Assembly (NCBI GenBank): GCA_039090855.1
Contig: CM077013.1
Span: 139,211,240-139,275,239 of the forward strand
Origin: Macrothele yani
Taxonomy: Eukaryota; Arthropoda; Arachnida; Araneae; Macrothelidae
DNA length: 64,000 nucleotides
Direction: 5' to 3'
Below are positions 11,556 to 22,814 of the stretch, piece after piece; within the stretch, counting starts at the first letter, position 1; the number at the start of each line of letters is the position of its first letter. The position numbers were made by a program, and so were the translations under genes. A model generated the notes under the pieces. The model searched no databases. It saw nothing but the letters and a program-made list of their open reading frames with translations, and was not told where the DNA came from.

Positions 11556-12480
11556 CAAGTTATGAGGATAGTGGCTGTGGAATAAATTTCGCTCCTGTAT
11601 CATGACCTTTGATACCATTTCGATGATATTCAATAAAATTGATTCAGTATTCCTCCGGAACAACATACTAAAGTTTTGTCGTAATAGAAGCATTTTTTAG
11701 TTAAGTTATGAGGTTAATGGCGGTGGAATAAATCTCGCTCCTGTGCCCTGACCTTTGATCCCATTTCGATGAAATTCAACAAACTTGGTGCAGTATACCT
11801 CCGGAACAACATACTAAAGTTTTGTCGTAATAGAAGAATTTCTTGACAAGTTATAAGGATAATGGCTGTGGAAAAAATCTCGCTTCTGTGCCCTGACCTT
11901 TGATCCCATGTCGATTATATTCAACAAAATTGGTTCAGTATACCTCCGGAACAACATACTAAAGTTTTGTCGCAAAAGAAGCATTTTTAGTCAAGTTATG
12001 AGGATAATGGCTGTGAAATAAATCTCGTTCCTGTGCGCTGACTTTTGATCATATTTCGATGATATTCAACAGAACTGATTTAGTATACCTCCGGAACAAC
12101 ATGATAAAGTTTTGTCGCAATCGAAACATTTTTAGGTAAGTTATGACGTATGATATGCATCCCGCTCCTATGTCCTGAACTTTGACCTCATTTCACCCAT
12201 TTTCAATAGAGTTCGTCCCCAGGTGGTATCCTACCACATGGTAAAATTTCATCGAAATCTATCCATTTTTACGCACGTTATGACGCATAAGAGCAATGGA
12301 ATGGATCCCACTCCTTCTCCTGGCATTTGACTCCATTTCGTTCATTTTCAACAGGTTTCGTCCTCAGGTGGTCCCCCACCACATACTAAAATTTCATCGA
12401 AATCGAAGCATTTTTTCGCGAGTTATCGTCCGGACAGACAAACAGGCAGACAGTTGGACAAAGTTGGAGCATATACGCTT
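11556..12480. repeat. ~145-bp tandem repeat, about 6 units
   Basis: CCTCCGGAACAACATACTA-like sequence recurs at 11652, 11798, 11943 and 12088, a spacing of 145-146 bp. Each unit also holds GACCTTTGATCCCATTTCGA and AAGTTATGAGGATAATGGC. Two more diverged units follow to about 12420, ending in CGGACAGACAAACAGGCAGA. The gradient from similar to diverged units suggests expansion from one side. Confidence 0.8.
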
Positions 12481-13175
12481 CTTTAACCTACGATTGGAAA
12501 GCGTAAAAAAGAGGGAATGTTTGGAAGGCAGTTCGCGAGACACCACCTTCCGCGAAACGCAGTACCACCTGGACACGCAGTAGACACGCGCTACAGGATT
12601 TCAAATTATTGTCATTCCCAAAGACATGCTTGTGTTCACTGGCCTTAGGAAAGCCTCCGGTTTGGAGTGTGAAAGCTCGGCACTTAGTCATTGTGTGTTT
12701 TAGTAAATCGTTACACCAGTAAAAACTTAATAAATAATTCAAGTTGTATGACCGTTCATCACTTGCGTGGTCTTTGGTATTTGGTTAGCTCTCTGGTACC
12801 TTATTAAAGTACCTCATTTTAGAAGTTCAGAGGGAAGTTGTAGCACATTTTATCAAAACATTGTCGGATCGGTCGGCGAATAGCGTTTTATATGAGTGTA
12901 TTCCTGTAGTAATGATCTTTTTAGGTTAATCAGTAGCTTTATAACATCAGATATTTTTCCACTCAAAGTTTCTGTTCAAAATAATCTTCTTCCCAGACGA
13001 GCGCCCTTTCTCAATCTAAATACTGAAATCCCGTTTGGAAATATTCAAGAAAGTGTTGTCTGACCCATCTCTAAAGCTTTGATTTATTTTATGAGTTACG
13101 GAGTGGTAAGCTTCGAGTTTTCACGTGGTATGAAGAAGTGAAATCGTGGATTACTTATCTGAAAAATGAACACAA
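12481..13175. other. Unassigned non-coding stretch
   Basis: No recognisable protein, repeat or terminal repeat was seen here. Confidence 0.4.
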
Positions 13176-13191
13176 GCATTGACTTACCTGA

Positions 13192-13420
13192 GCCGCCCCG
13201 GTGGCGCAGTGGTCTAAGCGATGGCCTCTGATCATTTGTACGAAAGGGGTCCGGGTTCGAATCCCGGTGAGGCATGGATGTTGTGTTTGTCTTACGGCAC
13301 TGGTTCTTTTCCTTCCCTGGAACCAGTTACCCTAAATTAGGGACGGGCGACTGCTTATAGCCCATTGAGTTGCACACGGTGGTCGTTAAACCTTCAATTA
13401 AAAAAATAAAAAATAAAAAG
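13192..13420 (+). mobile_element. SINE, main family (GATGGCC subtype)
   Basis: The head is tRNA-like: A-box GGTGGCGCAGTGGTCTAAGC and B-box GGGTTCGAATCCCGG. The body contains CCCTAAATTAGGGACGGGCG and ends GTTAAACCTTCAATT with an A-rich tail. The flanks GCATTGACTTACCTGA (13176-13191) and GCATTGATTTACCTGA (13421-13436) are a 16-bp target duplication with one mismatch. The A-box region resembles Leu/Ser-type tRNA heads, but the body is not tRNA. Confidence 0.92.
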
Positions 13421-13576
13421 GCATTGATTTACCTGATTTCCTAGCACGTTTTTAAAGAAGACCATGAACTCGTGGATCTGAGAAAATGACAAGGTATCAG
13501 TATTAAAGTAAAGAATCTAAAATGGCAATGGGCTGGATAAATTGTTAGAACTGACCATCGTTGGGTAACTGAAATA

Positions 13577-14744
13577 CAGTGTGTCCCACTCGCTACCGAA
13601 CCCGGCATTTCTTTAATAATATTAACACCAATGAAGATATTGCAACGAAATTTGAAGTGGACTTACCTCATTTCGTGCGAAATGTGATGACATCACATTT
13701 TTAGGCACAAATGGTGGCCACAATTTGTGTCCAGACAGCACTGAACCCGACGCTGTCAGCCAGCCACCCGGAGTGCTCCTTAGTGGGAGGTCGTCCACAA
13801 ATGTCCGAGGAAACGATCCAGAATGTAAAGGGCTGATTACTTGCATCTTGCAGGAAGTCACTTCACCGTATGTCACAGGAAACAGGTTTGTCCCAAAACA
13901 CTTGTCAACATGCTGTGAAAAAATGCGAAGCTTCATGCGTACTGAATCTCCGTGTTCTACGAACAGAAAGAGCCTGACCACGTGAAACGACTGACATACT
14001 GTCGATAGGTTCAGATATTTCTTCAGGAAAATCCTGGCATTCTGGACTACATGTGGTTCTGGGTCGAGGCGTGGTTTCACCTGACCGGATACATCAATTC
14101 AAAAGCATCCCCGTTTTTGGGCCAGGGAAGATCCCAACGCGATACATGAAGAACCCCTTAATTCACAGAAAAATTGGGGTTTGGTGTGGGATGACCTGGC
14201 GCCGCATGATTGGTCCCATCTTCTTCGATACAACCATCACAACAGCAGTATGTATGGAAATCTTCAACACCTTTGTAAATCAATTGGACGACGAAGAACT
14301 CTCCATTGGATATTACCAGCATGATGGAGCGACATCACACACCAGTATGGCCGAAATGCAGTCCTTTTTCTACTACCGCGTCGTTTCGAAAGGTCTACGG
14401 ACACCGCACTCGCCCGATCTGACGATTCCTGATTACTTTTCATAGGGATATCTAAAAGGAAGAGTTTACCAAAAGAAACCGCGAACCGCAGATGCCTTGA
14501 AAGCAAAGATCACCGACGAAATTCAGGCAGTGATGGCGGACGTACTGGAAAGTACTTTCCACAATATGGTGCGCCGGGTTCAATGCTATCTGAACGCAAA
14601 TGGTGGCCACTTCCAGCACATGTTGGGATGTCATCATGTTTCGCACGAAATGAGGTAAGTCGACCTCAAATTTCGTTGCAATATCTTCATTGGTGTCAAT
14701 ATTATTAAAGAAATGCCGGGTTCGGTAGCGAGTGAGACACACTG
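13577..14744 (+). mobile_element. Mariner-like element with ~118-bp TIRs
   Basis: Both ends read inward as CAGTGTGTCYCACTCGCTAC and onward. They stay similar for about 118 bp (13577-13694 against 14627-14744), which is long for this superfamily. TA at 13575-13576 and 14745-14746 is the target duplication. Length is 1168 bp. Confidence 0.88.
13784..14658 (+). pseudogene. Mariner-superfamily transposase, decayed
   Basis: The N-terminal half is broken by frameshifts. HRMSQETGLSQNTCQHAVKK and, in other frames, YTWF-like and PDRIHQ-like blocks can be followed. From 14173 the frame is clear: KIGVWCGMTWRRMIGPIFFD, YYQHDGATSHT (catalytic D), SPDLTIPDYFS and GYLKGRVYQKK. The last block is normally PDYFLWGYLKG, and a stop replaces the tryptophan. 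30 residues separate the HD aspartate from the SPD aspartate and 35 from the PDY one. The C-terminus (HHVSHEMR) lies inside the right terminal repeat. The N-terminal 60-80 residues, which should bind DNA, are missing or unreadable. Confidence 0.8.
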
Positions 14745-14850
14745 TACAAGAGTTGGACACCAAGGAACAGGAAAACTCCCAGAAGAGTACCACGTGGGAG
14801 ATAGGTTGATGAAATTCGAAAGTATGTCGGAGTAACACATGGAAAAAAAT

Positions 14851-15950
14851 TCCTCAAGGTAGAGTTATTGAAGAGACTTGGATAGATCTTCATCCAGGCC
14901 TACTCAAATCTCTGTGAACAGTTATTACGTTTTTTTAGCCGTTCCTTCATCCAACACCGGCGCTTAACATGACGTTTCACTCTTGAAGCTAAAATTATAG
15001 CTAAACGCGCTTTTCTTTCCACATCCATTCTCGGATGCAGGCAAAATCGGTGCACTCTCTGGCTACTCGACTGGTACTGAAGCAAAGTAATGACCCTTAA
15101 TAATGAGCGTGTAAGGTGTGAAAATAATGACTAGGTAATGATGGAGTATTGACGGCGCCGTAATGAAGTGCAGTAATGACAGTATTATTGAACTCGTAAG
15201 GTCGGCTTTAGAGTTGCTCATGGCGATCGATATACTCCGAAAATAAAAGTGGCAAACATTCAATTTCCAGGGAATTTTCTGAAAGGTTTGTTTCTCTACT
15301 ATAAAATTCATTTATGTGGCGCGTTTCAACTTTAGAAGCTGCACCACTCCAACCTTTTTACGGCATTGTCTCTCTCTTCTCCACATCGCTACGATTCTGG
15401 ATGGGTGTGTATAATAAATTGTCTTTTCAGTGCATTTCTTCTTAAAATCATATTGTAAGAAACAGGGACACAGCGAAACAGACATTAAGGAAAGCACGAG
15501 TTTTGATGGTCCCGAGAACATAATGGGTATAGTTGCGAGATTCACCTCTCAACGTTTCATGGAGATACAACTCTTTTTCATCTGCGAATAAGGAAAACAA
15601 TCCACAGTAATATACTGTTGGTCCAGAGGAAACGCAAATGATGAAACCTGATATTCAAGAGATGATAAAAAAATTAGGTCAATCTGATGATTCCAAGGAC
15701 GTACCTGCCTAAAGTTCAAAGCGTGGTGTATAAACAGCAACGTGCATGAATGGAAACACTGTGTTGCCTGAAAACGCATGCGCATAAGTGTGTAGTAAAA
15801 GTTCACAATGGCGATTAGTCTGGATCTTTGGTCTCACGAAGAGCTGCGGGTTTTGGGGAGAATAAACTTCCGTTGTCTGCTATCCATCGATAGCGTACTA
15901 AGAACGTAATAAACGTGTAATACTGCAGCATGTTGCTGAATGAGAGCCCC
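14851..15950. other. Unassigned, with MITE-like segment 15060-15208
   Basis: No gene is supported. Bases 15060-15208 repeat GTAATGA-type motifs. They end with AGTATTATTGAACTCGTAAG, then GTCGGC, matching the hairpin arm at 8698-8772. The rest shows no recognisable feature. Confidence 0.4.
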
Positions 15951-15951
15951 A

Positions 15952-16180
15952 CCCATCCCCGGTAGCGCAGTGGTCTAAACGCTAAGCGATGGCTTCTGAT
16001 CATTCGTCTGAAAGGGGTCAGGGTTCGAATCCCGGTGAGGTATGGTTCTTTGTGTTTGTCTTACGGCGCTGGCTCTCTCCCTTTCCTGGAACCAGTGGTC
16101 CTAAATTAGGGACGGGCGACTGCTTAAGCCCATTGTGTTGCTCACGGTCATGGTAGTCGTTAAACCTCCCATCAAAGAAA
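15952..16180 (+). mobile_element. SINE, main family, diverged
   Basis: The A-box region GGTAGCGCAGTGGTCTAAAC, B-box GGGTTCGAATCCCGG and body CCTAAATTAGGGACGGGCGA are present. There is a short internal duplication after the A-box (CTAAACGCTAAGCG) and the tail is decayed. It looks older than the 13192 copy. Confidence 0.85.
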
Positions 16181-16666
16181 GGAAGAATGGGAGATGGTAG
16201 AGATACGTAACAGATGACGATCTCAATTAACCGACTATAATACGAATTAACCAACGTCCGTGTAGATTAACCGACGACAATAGCAATGAACTAAATTTAA
16301 ATCAAAGGGATCAAAATGTATGAAATTCAACGCAGCACCAATTAAATAGTTTTTTGTTGTTGTTGTTTTTTTCAATTCAATTTATTTATTTTGCTGTGCA
16401 GGAGAGATTGTATTACAAGTGAATGCAAACACGCACAACAAGGGAGCATGGAAAAGGTCAAAAAGGCCTGACAGAGTCCCATGCTCCCTGAACAAGTGTT
16501 ACAAGGTGGTTGAAAAAAATGATAAACTTAACATAATATAGCCAAATACGGAGGCAAACAGGAGAAAAGAAATCATTATTGCAATATATATCAATGACAA
16601 AAGATTAGTATTAATGTATACACTGAAGTGCCAGAAAAACTGGTACGGACGAGCTTATGCAAAATA

Positions 16667-18219
16667 CACTGGTGTGCAAAAATTAAGGACGAAGAGGAGA
16701 AATCAGCATAACAGCGGAACGTGCAGGCAGAACGGACCGAAAGACCACTCAAGAGATACACTAGGGTCCGGTACGGTAGGGCATGCGCATATATGCAGCA
16801 TGACGTAGGGGGGAGAGTGTTGGGAGGGTATAAAGCGCACGGGCGGTGTACGCTCAACAATTCGGTGAAAGCTATTGCACGGTGTACATCGGTTTGAACG
16901 ACGTCGAGTTGCTGCTACCGTATGATATGGCCAACAAACAATCCAGTAGACGACATCTGAATGACTTTACCCGAAGCCGCGTCATTGGGAAGTTGGAAGA
17001 AGGCCGAAGTGTGACTAGTGAGGACGAGGAGTTCGGGATCGCTCACAGCATCGCTTCACGAGCTTGGAGAGCATTTCAAACGACATGAACAGCTGTCCGA
17101 GAGTTTAGCAGTGGTCGTCCATGAACAACCACGGCGGCGGACGACCGGTATATTGTCCTACAGGTGAAAAGAGACAGACGGCCGATAGCGGGAGAAATCG
17201 CAAGGCACGTGCAACAGACAACTGGACGTCCGTTATCGCGTTTTACCGTGCTCACGACGAGGCTGCACAAAGGTGGTCTATTTGCATGACGACCAGTACG
17301 GTGTGGGCCATTAACGCCTGCTCATCGGAGATGGCGGTTTCTGTGGTGCCAGGAACACAAGAACTAGACACATCAGCAATGGGGTCGAGTTCTCTTAACA
17401 GATGAGAGACGATTTAGTCTGACGAGCGATTCTGGACGTATAAACATCTGAAGAGAACAGGAAACACGCAATCACACCTCCAACATCATTGAAAGGGGCC
17501 GGCTTGAAGGTGGCGCAGTTCTCGTTTGGGGCGGTATCAAGCTTGATAGCCGTACTGATCTCCACATCTTCCAAGGAGGTTCAGTTACTGGTGCCCACTA
17601 TTGTACCGAGGTTCTCCTGCCTCACGTGCGTCTGTTTAGAGGTATTGTGGATCCTGAGTTCCTTTTCATGGACGACAACGCTACACCTCATCGTACAGTG
17701 GCTGTCGCAAAGCTGTTGGAGAGTGAAGATATTCAACGCATGGATTGGCCCGCAAGGTCCCCGGACCTAAATCCAATCGAAAACGTGTGGGGACCTCTTG
17801 GGAGACGCTTGGCAGAACGTCACCAGCCGCCAGCAACGATTCCGTAGCTGCGATTGGTGCTACAAGAGGAATGGGCCGCGATGCCTCAACAGCTCCTTGA
17901 CAACTTCGTCTTCAGCATGGACAGACGTTGTAAATTCTGCAACGCAGTCAGGGGTGATCATATACACTACTAAATACTGGATTTTTCTTGGCAGCCGCAT
18001 ATCACATGGACGTTTCTGTCTTTTGTCCAGTTGTGCTCGAAGCTACCTTTTCAAAAGTGCCTTTGTATCCTTTGTATTCCTTGTTTGGACGGTTTTGCTC
18101 AATTTTCCCATATTCTTACATCTTGGGGATCTTATGGTATGATTTGAGTCGATGTGTAGCACTTTTGCAGGACGTTGCATTCGAAAAACAGCCTCGTCCT
18201 TAATTTTCGCACGCCAGTG
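16667..18219 (+). mobile_element. Tc1-like transposon, family C, inner copy
   Basis: Inverted ends read CACTGGTGTGCAAAAATTAA on the left and CACTGGCGTGCGAAAATTAA from the right. TA at 16665-16666 and 18220-18221 flanks it. At 1553 bp it is complete in length and lies entirely within the family B element. Confidence 0.9.
16927..17973 (+). pseudogene. Tc1-like transposase, DD34E, family C
   Basis: The start at 16927 gives MANKQSSRRHLNDFTRSRVI, with a first helix-turn-helix and IASRAWRAFQTT. Later blocks are RRPIAGEIARHVQQTTGRPL, LLTDERRFSLTSDSGR (first D), GGAVLVWGGI, FLFMDDNATPHRTVAVAKLL (second D) and WPARSPDLNPIENVWGPLGR (E). The last two catalytic residues are 34 apart. Several stops and at least three frameshifts interrupt it, for example after FQTT and near 17400. 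The final stop is at 17971. Size matches full-length relatives of about 345 residues. Confidence 0.88.
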
Positions 18220-18359
18220 TACATAGCAACGTCACCTATGCGCGTACTCGGTTGCGTCCGCCAGTGCGTATATAAAGCGATAGACATCCCTGCCAGCTGT
18301 CAGAGCTTTTTTTCGGCATGAGAATGACAAATAATAATGATTTAAGCGATTAACGCGAT

Positions 18360-19022
18360 GTCATAGTCGGCGCTCGTGAGATGGGTCATAGTATTTCGGA
18401 GGTAGAAACGAAGTTCGGATTTTCACGTACGACCATTGCAAGGGTGTACCGTGACAACAAGAATTCCAGCAAAATCTCCGACCTGCGATATCAGTGTGGC
18501 CCTAAAAAGACAATGGGTGAACGTGACCATCGTCGGCTGTCAAGAATCGTTTCACGCGATAGGCGTGCAACACACTCTCAGGTATCATCGGAATTCAATG
18601 CTGGAGACTCAACACGCATCAGCGTCCGGACTGTGCAAATGTACCCTGCACGATATGGGCATGAGAGCCGACGCCCAACTTGAGTCCCCTTGGTGGGTGC
18701 ACGACACAGAGCTATGCGCCTCGCTTGGGCACGACAACACCGCCACTGGACATTTGATGACTGGAAACAAGTAGCCTGGTCTGACGAGTCGCGTTTCCAA
18801 ATGTATCGGGCAGATGGAAGGATTCGTGTGTGGCGCAAACCCCATGAAGCCATGGATCCCGCCTGTCAACATGGAACTGTACCGGCTGGTGGGGGTCCGT
18901 AATGATATGTGGTGTATTTAGCTGGACTTCACTGGGACCCCTGGTATGTCTACAAACGTCTGTGACCGGCAAACGCTATGTGCGCATCCTTTCTGACGAG
19001 GTACACCCGTTTCAAGTATTAG
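18360..19022 (+). pseudogene. Tc1-like transposase N-terminal part, family B
   Basis: HTH region: MGHSISEVETKFGFSRTTIA. It is followed by RRLSRIVSRDRRATHSQVSS, and after frameshifts RLAWARQHRHWTFDDWKQVA with WSDESRF (first catalytic D) and GRIRVWRKPHEAMDPAC. Reading then continues through GPLV to RILSDEVHPF and stops abruptly at the right terminal repeat. The second D and the E block are deleted. The close relative at 26606 shares the RKPHEAMD block. Confidence 0.82.
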
Positions 19023-19728
19023 ACTAGTGTACCAGTTTTCTGGCACTTAAGTGTATACATAACAGTCCCTCTCCACTATAGTTGATCTAGTGGCTGCAGT
19101 TTATTATGTAGTTTTTCAGGGTTTTTTTAAAGGTTGATATTATTCAATAATGTTTATTCCGTCGGCAGTGAGTTCCAGTAAGAAGGGCCAATGTAGTTTG
19201 GAGTTTGCTTCATGGTTTCCGTCTTTGGATGAATTGGTCGGATGCGCGATTTTGTGCGTGTGTCGTGTGAGTTCGTCTTTGCTACAATTTGTGTGATATT
19301 AGCATGCAAGTTGTTTTTAATACGCCTAAACATAATTTTTTCAATGGTAAAGTGGTATAATTGATTAATTGTAAGAATGTTAAATTTGTTAGGGAAAACT
19401 CTTGCGTTATTGTATAATAATAGTATATATATATGAGTTGGATTTTAGATCAATTAGTCTAATAAATTTGTTTTGAAGGATTTGAAGTTTAGTAAAATTA
19501 TATTTGGTCGTTTGTCCCCAAGATAGGATTGTGTAGCTGTCATGTATCTGATACACAGTATAGTATAATTGAATGAGTGATTTGAAGGAAAGGTTAGTGA
19601 GTATCGAGCTGATGACATCAATGTTTTTAATGAGTTTTTGTAACAGAATATCTATATGTTTGTTCCATATGAGGTCATTATGATAGAACAAACATATAGA
19701 TAATCAATACTAAAACAATACTACTTCA

Positions 19729-20152
19729 ACCTAAAATCTCAGTCTTATGTTTCCAACGGTAAAACTTACATATTTTCTTCGCAATTAATGAATTCCCAAG
19801 GATGAACCTTTGCACATCGATAAAACTAACTTTAAGTTACAGCATGAGATACTTTATTCGTGCTAAAACATAACCATAATTATATTAAATATCAATCATT
19901 TTTCTATGAGAAATGTTTAGACCTGTTAATAGATGGCGGGACCTGTACATTGATGGCGTCAGTAGACAAACAAATGTTGTATTGCCTAATTATTGTCATG
20001 TTTTAGCAAGTATTAAGTATCCCATGCTGTAACTTAAAGTTAGTTTTATCGATGTGTAAATTTTCATTCTTGGGAATGCATTAATTGCGAAGAAAATATG
20101 TAAAGTTGTTTTAACATTGGAAACATAAGGCAGAGATTTTAGGTGGAACCAC
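19729..20152. mobile_element. Foldback element with ~150-bp arms
   Basis: Bases 19729-19880 and 19995-20152 are inverted copies. Shared landmarks are CCTAAAATCTC, TATTTTCTTCGCAATTAATG and ATCGATAAAACTAACTTTAA. The loop is about 110 bp with no coding potential. It resembles a non-autonomous DNA element with long terminal repeats. I could not fix its target duplication. Confidence 0.75.
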
Positions 20153-20155
20153 CTT

Positions 20156-20640
20156 AAAGAAACGAAATCATAGAGATTTTCGTCTCTTGGAAGATCACCT
20201 GAAAGAACAATCACTTTACCGCAGATGAAGAAGGGCAGATTTTTGTTCTGCAGCAACACTGGCAAAACATATATTCAAGTGGGAATGAACCAGCCCATAA
20301 CGCGAAGTGACAAGTGTCTCAAATGTCAAACATTTTTCAAGTTTTCATGTGGAGTTGCACGGAAATAATAAAGAGACGCTGAAGTATTTCAAACGTGCAC
20401 GACTAAATCGGAATTCGATTTAATTAATGCCACTCTTTCGATTGCTTCCTTTTCCCCCGAAAATCGGTAGAACGGAGATAGGAATCTGCTATTTAAGAGT
20501 TACAGATTATAAATGGCATTTAATTTAATTTTCTCCATCCTGTTCAAACTATTAAACACATTGGTGCAACATACAAACCCAGTTACCTGACATTTTCATT
20601 AATCAACGTAGAACCGAGCCACTGAAGGTACAAACGAATG
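20156..20640. other. Unassigned stretch before the satellite
   Basis: AT-rich sequence with no recognised protein or repeat, apart from satellite-like sequence beginning near 20650. Confidence 0.35.
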
Positions 20641-22560
20641 TGCAACGTAAATCTCCATTTAACCTTCTCTTTGAGTTTCTGTTTTCTTATGCCAATTTGG
20701 TTACTTCTTGGTTAAACACTTTCTAACTTGTGGCGTACACCTCCAATTCAACCTTCCTTTTGAGTTTCTGCATTCTGATGTAAATTTGGTTAACTTATTG
20801 GTTAAACACTTTCTAACTTGTTACGTACACCTCCAATTCAACCTTTCTTTTGAGTTTATGTATTCTTATGTAAATTTGGTTAACTTATTGGTTAAACACT
20901 TTCTAACTTGTTACGTACACCTCCAATTCAACCTTTCTTTTGAGTTTCTGTATTCTTATGTAAATTTGGTTACGTATTGGTTAAACACTTTCTAACTTGT
21001 GACGTACACCTCCAATTAAACCTTTCTTTTGGGTTTCTGTATTCTGATGTAAATTTGGTTAACTTATTGGTTAAACACTTTTTAACTTGTTACGTACACC
21101 TCCAATTCAACCTTTCTTTTGAGTTTATGTATTCTTATGTAAATTTGGTTACGTATTAGTTAAACACTTTCTAACTTGTGACGTACACCTCCAATTAAAC
21201 CTTCCTTCTGGGTTTCTGTATTCTGATGTTAATTTGGTTAACTTATTGGTTAAACACTTTCTAACTTGTGACGTACACCTCCAATTCAACCTTCCTTCTG
21301 GGTTTCTGTATTCTGATGTAAATTTGGTTAACTTATTGGTTAAACACTTTCTAACTTGTTACGTACACCTCCAATTCAACCTTTTCTTTTGAGTTTCTGT
21401 ATTCTTATGTAAATTTTGTTAACTTATTGGTTAAACACTTTCTAACTTGTTACGTACACCTTCAATTCAACCTTTCTTTTGAGTTTCTGTATTCTTATGT
21501 AAATTTGGTTACGTATTGGTTAAACACTTTCTAACTTGTGACGTACACCTCCAATTCAACTTTCCTTTTGAGTTTCTGTATTCTGATGTAAATTTGGTTA
21601 ACTTATTGGTTAAACACTTTCTAACTTGTTACGTACACCTCCAATTCAACTTTTCTTTTGAGTTTCTGTATTCTTATGTAAATTTGGTAAACTTACTGGT
21701 TAAACACTTTCTAACTTGTTACGTACACCTCCAATTCAACCATTCTTTTGAGTTTCTGTATTCTTATGTAAATTTGGTTACGTATTGGTTAAACAGTTTC
21801 TAACTTGTGACGTACACCTCCAATTAAACCTTCCTTCTGGGTTTCTGTATTCTGATGTAAATTTGGTTAACTCATTGGTTAAACACTTTCTAACTTGTTA
21901 CCTACACCTCCAATTCAACCTTTCTTTTGAGTTTCTGTATTCTTATGTAAATTTGGTTAACTTATTGGTTAAACACTTTCTAACTTGTCACGTACACCTC
22001 CAATTCAACCTTACTTTTGAGTTTCTGTATTCATATGTAAATTTGGTTACGTATTGGTTAAACACTTTCTAACTTGTGACGTACACCTCCAATTAAACCT
22101 TCCTTCTGGGTTTCTGTATTCTGATGTAAATTTGGGTAACTTATTGGTTAAACACTTTCTAACTTGTGACGTACTCCTCCAATTCAACCATCCTTTTGAG
22201 TTTCTGCATTCTTATGTAAATTTGGTTACTTATTGATTAAACACTTTCTAACTTGTGAGGAAAACCTCCAATTCAACCTTCCTTCTGAGTTTCTGTATTC
22301 TGATGTAAATTTGATTACTTATTGGTTAAAAACTTTCTAACTTGTGACGAACACCTCCAATTCAACTTTCCTTTTGAGTTTCTGTGTTCATGCCAATTTG
22401 GTTACTTCTTGGTTAAATTTTTTGTAACTGGTAACGTACACCTCCAATTCAACCTTCCTTTTGAGTTTTAGTTTTCTTATGTAAATTTGGTTACGTATTG
22501 GTTAAACACTTTCTAACTTGTGACGTACACTTTCAATTTAACTTTCCTTTTGAGTTTCTG
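20641..22560. repeat. 90-bp satellite array, about 21 units
   Basis: The core ACGTACACCTCCAATTCAAC recurs every 89-90 bp. Units with GTTAACTTATTGG are 90 bp; units with GTTACGTATTGG are 89 bp. After the latter the next unit carries AATTAAACC and CTGGGTTTCTG variants, so the units form a local 3-unit higher-order repeat (about 270 bp, best at 21510-22050). Edge units at both ends are diverged. Open frames of 60-95 residues here arise because the unit is a multiple of three. The 89-bp units break them, and no signal for translation is seen. Confidence 0.93.
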
Positions 22561-22814
22561 TATTCTTATGTAAATTTCTTCTCGTTTACTTAATTTTCTT
22601 CTCGTTAAATCTTTTTCTGACTTAATGACACATTGTTTCTCCAGACGAGTTTTCGCAGTGGGCCACCAATAAACAAAAAAGATGTGCGAAAACAATTTTA
22701 AGGGTGCTCTTAGATAGGATATTTTCGTACTAGAAATTATCTAAGTTAAAAATACGCACGATTTAAAAGTTCAATTTTAAAAAGATACATGCAAGTTAAA
22801 AAAAAAATGTATAT

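Larger units (their letters stand above)
13443..14850 (+). mobile_element. Old RTE copy split by a mariner element
   Basis: Left piece 13443-13576 aligns by eye with the RTE C-terminal region: GAACTCGTGGATC and ATGGCAATGGGCTGGA are shared with 30843-30918. It stops at the position equal to about 30960. Right piece 14747-14850 continues with CAAGGAACAGGAAAA and TGGGAGATAGGTTGATGAAA, matching 30976-31028. The RTE sequence is therefore continuous across the inserted element at 13577-14744. The copy is old, with many substitutions and indels. Confidence 0.75.
16621..19053 (+). mobile_element. Tc1-like transposon, family B, hosting another
   Basis: The ends are inverted repeats, CACTGAAGTGCCAGAAAAAC and CACTTAAGTGCCAGAAAACT read inward. 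TA lies at 16619-16620 and 19054-19055. Only 46 bp of its left end precede the inserted element 16667-18219. Removing the insert leaves about 0.88 kb, so the element is also internally deleted at its 3' part. Confidence 0.85.
16343..19690 (-). mobile_element. 5'-truncated LINE split by nested transposons
   Basis: The minus strand at 19690-19407 encodes NDLIWNKHIDILLQKLIKNI, YYTVYQIHDSYTILSWGQ and LQILQNKFIRLI. These are typical of the C-terminal end of non-LTR reverse transcriptase polyproteins (jockey/CR1/L2-like). The element continues to 19056, is interrupted at 16621-19053, and resumes at 16618 down to a 3' end near 16343. That end has an ATGCTCCC hairpin pair around 16452-16495, AATAAATAAATTGAATTGAA, and a (CAA)n tail on the minus strand. 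Family assignment beyond non-LTR is uncertain. Confidence 0.65.

Noticed and set aside
11241..11693. 150-codon minus-strand ORF
   Set aside because: Its N-terminal part lies in the ~145-bp tandem repeat and it has no recognisable domain.
20708..22236. Repeated 30-residue ORFs as a repeat protein
   Set aside because: They follow from a 90-bp satellite unit divisible by three; 89-bp units break the frame and no gene signals exist.
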